64,000 nt of DNA from Ulvibacterium sp965248315 (GTDB taxonomy: Bacteria; Bacteroidota; Bacteroidia; Flavobacteriales; Flavobacteriaceae). The notes under the pieces were generated by a model. The model was not told where the DNA came from. It made no database searches and saw nothing but the letters and a program-made list of their open reading frames with translations. A program made the translations under genes and the position numbers. This document shows, piece by piece, positions 9,191 through 16,279 of this stretch. The DNA lies in assembly GCF_965248315.1 (NCBI RefSeq), contig NZ_CBDFIX010000001.1:248001-312000 (forward strand), given 5' to 3'. How positions within the stretch are numbered: the stretch's first letter is position 1; each line of letters begins with the position of its first letter.

Positions 9191-11248
9191 CTAATTACAC
9201 GATAGTAATATCTCATCTTGAGAATTACAACCTGTCATATTGTTCCTGATAGTAACAAATTCGGGCGTAGTTTGGAGTTGTGAACAGACCGGTGCAATTG
9301 CGCATTCCGATAGCATAAGGTTACCTTCAATATTAATTGCATGTGAAACGGATAGAACATTCGAAAGTCCGGATATATCATTTAGCGTGGCATTGGATTC
9401 TATGTCCATTGCATCCAAGTCTGAATTAAGGCCTTCCAGACCACTTAAAGAGACCAAATTTTCGTTTTCGATGACCTGTAATCTGGGCACTGAGGATAAA
9501 CTGTTGAATGCTTCCAAGTTGGACATTCCTAAGCGAAAAAGTCTTAAGTAATCCTCTATTTCCATTAAATTGGAGAATCCAGATAAATCGGACAGACTGG
9601 GACAAATCGTTATCTGCAGCACTCCTAGAATTCTAGTGATATTACTAAATCCGGTTATCTGCTCCAAGTTTTCATTATTGCCAAGGATAACGTTTACTTC
9701 AGCGACCGATATTCCATTAAATCCAGTTATCCGGTTCAACATGGGATTCTGGGATATGTTTATTTCATTGGTGGCAATAAGCCCATCAAATCCATTTATC
9801 GATATTAGCATGTCATTTTGCTCAATCCAAATATCATTTGTCGATATAAGAGTGTTTAAACCTGATATTTCGCTTAAGACCGAGTTTCTCGATATCCAGG
9901 TTCTGCCGGTTATAGAACTTAGTAAGGAAAACCCATCGATAGCCAATAACTTTTGGTTACCTATTATTCTAAGATCTTTGCCAATAGAGGTTAATGAGGG
10001 CAGGATATCCAAGCCCTGCAAGTTGGTGTTTCCTATATTCAACGAGCCGTCGATCGATTCCAGGCTTCTTAGTCCTGTAACATCGGAAAGCCCTTCTCCG
10101 GCCAAGAAAAGAAAGCCTGGTGTAACAGTCCCACCAATAGTTATCGACTTCAAAGAGTTGAGCCCGGATACGATATATTCTGTAGGACTATTGAAGTTGA
10201 CCTCTGTGACGTAAACCAAGGCTTCGAATCCAGAAATGTCCGTTATAGATTGTACACCACCAATTATCAATCTTCCGGAAATATGGGCCAAAGAACTAAA
10301 CTGGGGTATGATTTCTAGCAATTTGTTCTGTGTTAGTTCCAGATCACCTTCGACTATTTCTAGACTTTCGAACCCCTTTACTTCGGCGAGACCGTTATTC
10401 CTGCTAATCGTCAAGTTTCCACTTATCGAAATCAAATTTGTGAATCCTTCGATCAATTCTAGTGAATCACCTCCAAAAAGAGTAAGTCCTCCACCAATCC
10501 TTAACGGACCATTAAAACCCCTAATTTCAGAAGAAGCACTTCTAATACTTAGTGCTCCATTGACAAGGGAAAGCATTTCAAATCCATTAATCCTATTGAT
10601 AGCATTGCTGTCAGAAATCACCAAATTTCCATCGATTTCTTCCAAAGAGCTAAATCCTTCAAGTAAATTTATGGTCGAACGCTCTAGTGTAATATTTCCC
10701 CCCACTCTTTTCAAAACATCGAATCCACTAAAATGCTGTACTTGAGTATTTTTGAATAGTCTTAAATAACCATTTATTTCCTCTAAACCCGGGAAAATAT
10801 TGGTAAATTCCGTACTCGAATTTGCAATTTCCAAATTCCCGCCGATTGTCCTAAGATTGTCGAATCCACTTAAATCGGCGACACCTTGGATATCATTTAG
10901 ATAAACATTCCCTGTGACAGTGGTAATTGTCGAAAGGGCATCCGATATGGCATTGTTACTAAAATTGAAAGTAAGCGACCCTTCTATGGTATTACAGCCG
11001 GAATAGTCCTCCTGAAAACTGGTCAACTCCTCAAGATTTCGGATTATTACATCCCCTGCGGGGCATACATTTTGACCTGTGCCGGATTCACCTTCTTCCC
11101 CTTCCAAAGCCTCTCCCTCTTCCCCTTCCTCATTTGGCATTTGGGGTTCTTCTTGTGTAGATTCAGGGATTTCAGGTGAAGGGCTCTCTTGGCTGCAAGA
11201 AAAAATAAATAAGGAAATTAAGCTCGCTAAAAGGAATCTATTGGTCAT
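9191..11248 (-). CDS. Surface lipoprotein with receptor-L/leucine-rich-like repeats
   Basis: A 685-residue lipoprotein (signal peptide with LFIFSC, Cys at about residue 18), then an acidic Glu/Gly-rich linker (about 22-58) and some 22 repeats of roughly 24 residues, with the pattern L-x-I-x-G-N-L-x-I followed by I-x-G-F-x-x-L. This is the parallel beta-helix-like receptor-L domain repeat common in secreted Bacteroidota proteins. A Cys-containing cap closes the protein (CAIAPVC and a last Cys near the end). No type IX sorting domain was seen, so it is probably anchored at the outer membrane by lipid. It stands alone between two stretches of decayed sequence. The ligand is unknown. Confidence 0.75.
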   Translation of the reverse strand: MTNRFLLASLISLFIFSCSQESPSPEIPESTQEEPQMPNEEGEEGEALEGEEGESGTGQNVCPAGDVIIRNLEELTSFQEDYSGCNTIEGSLTFNFSNNAISDALSTITTVTGNVYLNDIQGVADLSGFDNLRTIGGNLEIANSSTEFTNIFPGLEEINGYLRLFKNTQVQHFSGFDVLKRVGGNITLERSTINLLEGFSSLEEIDGNLVISDSNAINRINGFEMLSLVNGALSIRSASSEIRGFNGPLRIGGGLTLFGGDSLELIEGFTNLISISGNLTISRNNGLAEVKGFESLEIVEGDLELTQNKLLEIIPQFSSLAHISGRLIIGGVQSITDISGFEALVYVTEVNFNSPTEYIVSGLNSLKSITIGGTVTPGFLFLAGEGLSDVTGLRSLESIDGSLNIGNTNLQGLDILPSLTSIGKDLRIIGNQKLLAIDGFSLLSSITGRTWISRNSVLSEISGLNTLISTNDIWIEQNDMLISINGFDGLIATNEINISQNPMLNRITGFNGISVAEVNVILGNNENLEQITGFSNITRILGVLQITICPSLSDLSGFSNLMEIEDYLRLFRLGMSNLEAFNSLSSVPRLQVIENENLVSLSGLEGLNSDLDAMDIESNATLNDISGLSNVLSVSHAINIEGNLMLSECAIAPVCSQLQTTPEFVTIRNNMTGCNSQDEILLSCN

Positions 11249-11777
11249 GGTTCGGGGTTTTACTGCTAAATTAATAACTGGATTGTAAAATTGAATATAA
11301 TTATCGATAATCGGGAAGGTTTTGACCTATGAAGTGTTTAGTCGGTAATATTCGCCAGATTCGACCCAATTTGTGCCACCCAAATTCTGTTTTCAATATA
11401 TCGTGGCCAAGTATTATTTCTTCGCCTCCTTTTATTACCTCCATTGTCCTTCTTCCAGTTCACCATTATCATAGCGATTCATCCGATAAATACCCTGTTC
11501 ACCAAAGATTGACTTCTTCAGAACTTGTTTTTGGGTATTTTAAATGGGTTATGAAAACGGTTTTGTTTATCGCTATCCTTCTGGACGACCTTGAAAGCAC
11601 TATAGGGACGAGGAATTCTACGAACAGGTCTAGAAGTGGTGCGCTATCATTGTAGTCGTCGTTATGTTGTTGGCAAGATCTATCTTTTCCAATTTGGACA
11701 AATAAAAAAGAATGGCCTTAGCAGGGGTCGTCCTTCGATTATAAATATAGCCTATTAATATCTAGGATGAGTGGTCG
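11249..11777. other. Intergenic stretch without convincing gene
   Basis: No supported gene here. A plus-strand open frame (11329-11655) has low-complexity composition and no recognisable motif. On the minus strand a 34-codon piece ending at 11435 (IYRMNRYDNGELEEGQWR, then stop) looks coding-like and slightly resembles MORN-type repeats, but it is bounded by stops upstream. The region is best read as decayed accessory DNA. Confidence 0.4.
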
Positions 11778-12101
11778 TTATAAGTTGTCCTTTACAGATG
11801 CACCGGTGGAGTTCTTCTCTACGGAAGCTATACGTTCTCCATATCCGATACCGGGGAGTACATTTCGCTGGTCCTTATTGCCCGACCATTCGATGATTCG
11901 AGATTGAAGTAGGCGCTGCCATCCTTGGCCTCCTTCCTTTCATACATTGCATCGTCACATGAATTCTTCTTTACCAATTCTATCCCGTTCTTCCGCGAAG
12001 CCTTTTGCTCATATGGCCGACTGCTCAAAATTACTTGTCCGTTGGCGGCCTTCAAGTTGAACCTGAACTTTCCGGCCTTCCCCTTTTTTTGGAATGTCCA
12101 T
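11778..12101 (-). pseudogene. DUF1508 (YegP-like) gene broken by two frameshifts
   Basis: Two tandem DUF1508 repeats can be read only across frames. From the ATG at 12101 the frame needs removal of one base in the CC-A7 tract at about 12082-12090 to reach KGKAGKFRFNLKAANGQVIL. The middle part (KNGIELVKKN, then DGSAYFNLESSNGRAI and TSEMYS) is open down to a premature TAG at 11828. Adding one base at about 11838 restores NGIASVEKNSTGASVKDNL and a TAA at 11778. The two shifts cancel: 324 bp equals 108 codons, the usual two-repeat YegP length of about 110. A 75-codon piece could still be translated from an internal TTG. Real decay and sequencing error are both possible. Confidence 0.75.
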
Positions 12102-12106
12102 ACATG

Positions 12107-12134
12107 AAAAAACTCCGGTAATCAGCCGGAGTTT
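12107..12134 (-). terminator. Rho-independent terminator of rpoD
   Basis: Minus-strand hairpin with stem AAACTCCGG/CCGGAGTTT, a 7-nt loop, and a run of T (T6 overlapping the stem end), located 115 nt beyond the rpoD stop codon. Confidence 0.8.
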
Positions 12135-12248
12135 ATTCATCAATCAAAAAACGAACAGTCATGATAAACTGTTGTTAACCTTAAAATTACAATTTATATG
12201 CCATAAATCCAATTTATGGAATATTTAACGTGTTATTTTATCAAATAA

Positions 12249-13112
12249 TTAACCTAGATAGGTCTTAAGAATCTTGCTTCTAGAGGTATGCTTTAACCTT
12301 CGTATCGCTTTTTCCTTAATTTGACGGACCCGCTCCCTGGTAAGATCAAAGGTTTCCCCAATTTCTTCCAAGGTCATGGAATGTTGTCCTGCCAAACCAA
12401 AATAGAGACGGATAACATCCGCTTCCCGTGGCGTTAGTGTTTCCAAAGCACGCTCAATTTCGGTGCGCAAGGATTCGTGTAACAAATCCTTGTCCGGATT
12501 TGGAGATTCGCCGCTACGAAGTACATCGTACAGGTTGGAATCCTCACCATCGATCAGGGGGGCATCCATAGATACGTGTCGCCCTGAATTTTTTAGGGAT
12601 TGCTTTACATCTTCAACGGTCATATCCAATTCCTTTGCAATTTCTTCAGCGGAGGGCACGCGTTCGTGCGCTTGCTCCAAAAAGGCAAAAGTCTTGTTGA
12701 TTTTGTTGATGGAACCAATTTTGTTCAAGGGCAATCGAACGATTCGGGATTGCTCCGCCAAAGCCTGCAAAATGGATTGTCTAATCCACCAAACGGCATA
12801 GGATATAAATTTAAAACCCCGTGTTTCGTCAAAACGCTGGGCGGCCTTTATCAGCCCTAAATTACCCTCATTGATAAGGTCGGGTAGGGTAAGGCCCTGA
12901 TTTTGATATTGTTTGGCTACGGAAACCACAAATCGAAGATTGGCTTTCGTGAGTTTTTCAAGAGCGATCTGGTCGCCTGCCTTGATGCGTTGTGCCAATT
13001 CTACTTCCTCGTCCGCAGTAATAAGATCCACCTTGCCAATTTCCTGCAAGTACTTGTCCAAAGAGGCGGTTTCCCTATTGGTAACCTGTTTTGTAATCTT
13101 TAGTTGTCTCAT
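12249..13112 (-). CDS. rpoD: Primary RNA polymerase sigma factor (sigma-70 RpoD/SigA type)
   Basis: A 287-residue sigma-70 factor with region 1.2 (DKYLQEIGKVDLITADEE), region 2 (LRFVVSVAKQYQNQGL, NEGNLGLIKAAQRFDETRGFKF, YAVWWIRQSI), region 3 (about 130-205) and region 4 with the helix-turn-helix (LTPREADVIRLYFGL, then TLEEIGETFDLTRERVRQI). Region 1.1 and the large non-conserved insert of proteobacterial RpoD are absent, as is usual for Bacteroidota primary sigma factors that read TTG/TAnnTTTG promoters like the many seen in this window. It is monocistronic with its own terminator. Confidence 0.95.
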   Translation of the reverse strand: MRQLKITKQVTNRETASLDKYLQEIGKVDLITADEEVELAQRIKAGDQIALEKLTKANLRFVVSVAKQYQNQGLTLPDLINEGNLGLIKAAQRFDETRGFKFISYAVWWIRQSILQALAEQSRIVRLPLNKIGSINKINKTFAFLEQAHERVPSAEEIAKELDMTVEDVKQSLKNSGRHVSMDAPLIDGEDSNLYDVLRSGESPNPDKDLLHESLRTEIERALETLTPREADVIRLYFGLAGQHSMTLEEIGETFDLTRERVRQIKEKAIRRLKHTSRSKILKTYLG

Positions 13113-13251
13113 CTACAATTTTCCTTTCTAGTTAAGTTCATTGTGCATAAGCTGCATATACTTATACGTAAAAAAGCTGGAAATGTTACAATTGGGTCAA
13201 AAAAACTTGATTTTTCGGTTGATTTACACACTTGCAGGATTCCTTATTCCT

Positions 13252-14748
13252 TTATAATCTGTACAGCAAACCGAATTGTATATTAAAGATGAAAGGCTGG
13301 TTTCCGATACTTTTTTCGTAAAATCCGATTTGGGGTTTAACAATCGGTTCCAATTGAATTTTGAACGACTGATTTAACTCATAATTCAAACCAAACCCGA
13401 AGTGTATTCCAAAACTTCCTTCTGAATAGTTGTCATTTTTTCCCAATTCAATAGCGGTGCCGGTTGTTCGGAAAACGCTTACTTCATTCTTTTTTAGGTA
13501 AATGACCCCTATTCCCGCAATGGCATCAATCTCAAATTTTTCCCGTTTTAGAAGTATACGGGTCACTTCCAATGGTACCTGAAGATAGGACAACCTTTCC
13601 TGTAGGGTAATGCTTTCCGATTGTGAGAAGGTATTGGATAAGGCTAGGTACGAGAGATTGTTTTGAAAAGAAATGTCCCTATAATAATTAGTGCTCAAAT
13701 CATTGGGCCGTATAGGTACGTCAAAAGTATTTTTTTTCACTTGACTATAGGCCGCACCTAAACGAATGCCCCATTTCTTATTAGGTTTAAAGACAACATA
13801 TAGACCATAACCATAGCTTAACTCATTTGATCTTCGGTTGCTGTTCAGTCGTTCATCTATGGCCGAAGCTTTTGAAAGCCCTCCATAACTGGACGAGCTC
13901 AAAAAAGGATAGATGTAATATTTTTTTGGGGAACTGGTTTCTTCTCGTTTCAAGGGCAAGGAATCTTTTTTGGTAGTTTTCCGAACACCTTCTTCCCCAG
14001 ATTCCGAAATAGCACTTTCATTTTTATTGGAGGCCACAAACGGATTCTTTTGAACTGTGTTTTTTGCTCCATTTATTTTAGATGTGTCAACAACTTTACT
14101 TTGATGCAGTTCATCAAGTTGATAGTTTCCCTTAGGTTGTTTTTTTTCAATATCGGTAACCTTAGGGTTTGGATTTGATACGTCTGAAGTATTGTCCGAT
14201 TTTGAATTGTCCCAAAATAAAGATGGTTTGTTCGCATCATTTTCTCCAACTGACTTGCTATTTGAAGGTCTTACATCAATTTCATTGGGATTCTCCTGGG
14301 AAGCGGGGTCTGGTTTTTCCATGGTTACATCGGACAATCCAACAGTGGGATTTCGGGAGCTTGTACCTTGTGTACTGTCCCTATACCCATAAGACGAATG
14401 CACGCTATCCCTTTTCTTTTTTTTCTCCAAAGCCTGGGGAAACGGCGGTCCTTTTTTTTCACTGTCGGATGGATGTGTTTTGACGGAATCTTCCAGTGGA
14501 ATTCTGGTATCGGTATTATTAATACGTTGTTTTTGCTCTAGTTTCTCGGGTTCATGGGAAAATCGTAGAACGGAAAAAGCTCCCAAAAGTAATAGCAAAA
14601 GCCCCAAAGACCATAGGAAACCAAATCTTCTTTTTCTTTTGCGTTCCAAGGATTTTTCAATAGCGTTCCACAGGTTGGATTCGGGTGCTACCTCAATGTC
14701 CGCCAAGCGTTCTCTTATGAGTTTTCCTAAGTCTTTCTCAGCTTTCAT
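13252..14748 (-). CDS. Predicted inner-membrane protein with C-terminal outer-membrane barrel, ECF sigma partner
   Basis: A 498-residue protein with three parts: an N-terminal charged, probably cytoplasmic segment (about 1-40) with the LIRERLADIEVAPESNLWNAIE pattern common in proteins encoded after Bacteroidota ECF sigma factors; one transmembrane helix (about 43-62); a long polar Ser/Lys/Asn/Asp-rich linker (about 65-270); and a C-terminal domain (about 275-498) with barrel-like strands (YGYGLYVVFKPNKKWGIRLG, FGIHFGFGLNYELNQSF) ending IQFGLLYRL. The start overlaps the ECF sigma gene by 11 bp. It may act as the anti-sigma partner and link cytoplasm to outer membrane; that role is inferred. 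The overlap and architecture are directly visible. Confidence 0.65.
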   Translation of the reverse strand: MKAEKDLGKLIRERLADIEVAPESNLWNAIEKSLERKRKRRFGFLWSLGLLLLLLGAFSVLRFSHEPEKLEQKQRINNTDTRIPLEDSVKTHPSDSEKKGPPFPQALEKKKKRDSVHSSYGYRDSTQGTSSRNPTVGLSDVTMEKPDPASQENPNEIDVRPSNSKSVGENDANKPSLFWDNSKSDNTSDVSNPNPKVTDIEKKQPKGNYQLDELHQSKVVDTSKINGAKNTVQKNPFVASNKNESAISESGEEGVRKTTKKDSLPLKREETSSPKKYYIYPFLSSSSYGGLSKASAIDERLNSNRRSNELSYGYGLYVVFKPNKKWGIRLGAAYSQVKKNTFDVPIRPNDLSTNYYRDISFQNNLSYLALSNTFSQSESITLQERLSYLQVPLEVTRILLKREKFEIDAIAGIGVIYLKKNEVSVFRTTGTAIELGKNDNYSEGSFGIHFGFGLNYELNQSFKIQLEPIVKPQIGFYEKSIGNQPFIFNIQFGLLYRL

Positions 14749-15301
14749 GGCTCTTTTTAATTTGTTTCGCTCCCTTTTTAAACTGTATGATCCTATTCTT
14801 TAGAATAGCCTTTGCGCGATGTAGATTGGATTTGGAAGTACCCGCGCTTATACCTAATGATTTTGAAATCTCCTTATGGGAATAGCCATCCAATTCGTAC
14901 ATACTAAAAACTATGCGATATTGGTCCGGCAACTGCTGAATAAGTTGAATCAATCTTTCAAATGAAAGCGGAAGGTCATCTTCAGCAATGGCAATGTCTT
15001 CGGTGATTTTTTCCTCTTCGAAGTCCCTTAAGTCAAATACAACATTTTTTTTGTATCTGTCTATGGCTTTGTTGATGGCAATTCGTTTCATCCAACCCTC
15101 AAAAGAACCCTTGCCTTTATATTTTCCTATGTTTTCAAAAATTTCTAGGAAAACATCGTGCAAGTGATCTTCTGCTTCGGCATAAGAACGACAGTACTTA
15201 AGACATACAGGAAATAGCTTTTTTTCGTATGATGTATAAAGCTTTTCCTGAGCCCCTCTATTTTTTTTGATGCAACTTTTAATAAGTTGGTCTAAATTCA
15301 A
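14738..15301 (-). CDS. ECF-type RNA polymerase sigma factor
   Basis: A 187-residue sigma-70 family protein with only regions 2 and 4: region 2 includes YCRSYAEAEDHLHDVFLEIFENI and FEGWMKRIAINKAID, region 4 includes LPDQYRIVFSMYELDGYSHKEIS followed by GISAGTSKSNLHRAK. This is the pattern of flavobacterial RpoE-like ECF factors. It overlaps the downstream membrane/barrel gene by 11 bp, a strong sign of translational coupling with a regulatory partner. The lipoprotein gene upstream (15358-16170) could belong to the same unit or be transcribed separately. Confidence 0.9.
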   Translation of the reverse strand: MNLDQLIKSCIKKNRGAQEKLYTSYEKKLFPVCLKYCRSYAEAEDHLHDVFLEIFENIGKYKGKGSFEGWMKRIAINKAIDRYKKNVVFDLRDFEEEKITEDIAIAEDDLPLSFERLIQLIQQLPDQYRIVFSMYELDGYSHKEISKSLGISAGTSKSNLHRAKAILKNRIIQFKKGAKQIKKSHES

Positions 15302-15357
15302 AAAAGTTGGATTTTTAGAATTGTTCCATTCGATTTTGTATCAAGTGATTCGAATTT

Positions 15358-16170
15358 TTAATCAAAGTCTATAAAGAATTCAGGTGTTAGGGATATGCTT
15401 CCATCTTCATAGGCCTCCACGTTACCTGAATCTACTACCGTGCCATTCAAAGATAGGCTATATTGGATTTTTTCGTTTTTCATTCCTTGGGTACCTAATC
15501 CGTAAATACTAACTCTTGCCGAGTTCACCGTGGTTTCGAAAGTATACTCCCAAGGAAGGGCGTTTATTTCAATATTCTCCCGGCTTCCGTCCGCTATCTT
15601 GTAGACCAATATGATTTTTCCTGAAAAATCGCCATCAACTTTATAGGTTATTTGTTTACCAATATTACTATCTGAAATGGTTTTTTCCGATGTGTCGTAT
15701 TCTAGACTATAGGACTCCAAAGGCAATGTTACAAATCCGTCTTCGTCGGCCGTTCTTATGACGGTTTCCAAGAGTCTATCATCCAGGAACATTTGTAAGG
15801 AAGCAGTTTCTTCCGGATTTCCATCGCCGTATAGTCCATTAGCATAGCCACCAATAGCATAGGTTTGCCCGGGAATATCATACTCCGTTTCCCAAGGTAT
15901 TTCCATACCCAAAAAAGGATCTGGAGGAGCAAAGCCATCACTGGAAAGAAAGGTTACGTCCAATTTTCCGGAAAAATTACCGGATAGTTTATAGGATACC
16001 GATCTCTGAATGCCCTGGGATTCTGAACCACCGACAACAGTTGTCTCAGGTGTTGGTGTGGGATTCTGGAGGCTTTCGGTAAGAGTTGGTTCGCTTTCAA
16101 CAGAACACGATACAGAGACCAAAAGAAAACCGATAAAGGCCATTTGTAGCAGTACATTGATTTTTTTCAT
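15358..16170 (-). CDS. Lipoprotein with duplicated MmpS-like domain
   Basis: A 270-residue lipoprotein (signal peptide with VSVSC; Cys near residue 22). After a Thr/Pro-rich linker (about 25-50) two similar domains follow: YKLSGNFSGKLDVTF with IPWETEYDIPG (about 57-140) and YKVDGDFSGKIILVY with LPWEYTFET (about 165-265). Each starts with a V/I-xYK-xx-G-FSGK strand and has a PWE motif, a pattern resembling the small beta-sandwich of MmpS-like accessory proteins; the duplication itself is clear, the family name less so. It lies just upstream of the ECF sigma gene on the same strand and may be linked to it functionally. Confidence 0.6.
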   Translation of the reverse strand: MKKINVLLQMAFIGFLLVSVSCSVESEPTLTESLQNPTPTPETTVVGGSESQGIQRSVSYKLSGNFSGKLDVTFLSSDGFAPPDPFLGMEIPWETEYDIPGQTYAIGGYANGLYGDGNPEETASLQMFLDDRLLETVIRTADEDGFVTLPLESYSLEYDTSEKTISDSNIGKQITYKVDGDFSGKIILVYKIADGSRENIEINALPWEYTFETTVNSARVSIYGLGTQGMKNEKIQYSLSLNGTVVDSGNVEAYEDGSISLTPEFFIDFD

Positions 16171-16228
16171 TGGGATATGTTTTTATTTGGTAGTCCGTAC
16201 TGATGGTAAAAGGTTGCGTTAAAAACCA

Positions 16229-16257
16229 AAAAAACCCCAACTGCTAGGTTGAGGTTT
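16229..16257 (-). terminator. Terminator of pnp
   Basis: Minus-strand hairpin AAACCTCAAC/GTTGGGGTTT with a 6-nt loop followed by T-rich sequence, 22 nt beyond the pnp stop codon. Confidence 0.75.
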
Positions 16258-16279
16258 TCAATTTGTTCCGTAAAAGAAC

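Noticed and set aside
9240..10745. Long plus-strand open frames opposite the receptor-L lipoprotein gene (9240-9551, 9570-10214, 10236-10745).
   Set aside because: They are antisense shadows of a repeat-rich gene, with Ile/Ser/Pro-biased composition and no motif; the minus-strand protein has a signal peptide and clear repeats.
11329..11655. 108-residue plus-strand open frame.
   Set aside because: No recognisable domain, no -7 box and low-complexity start; more likely chance in decayed DNA.
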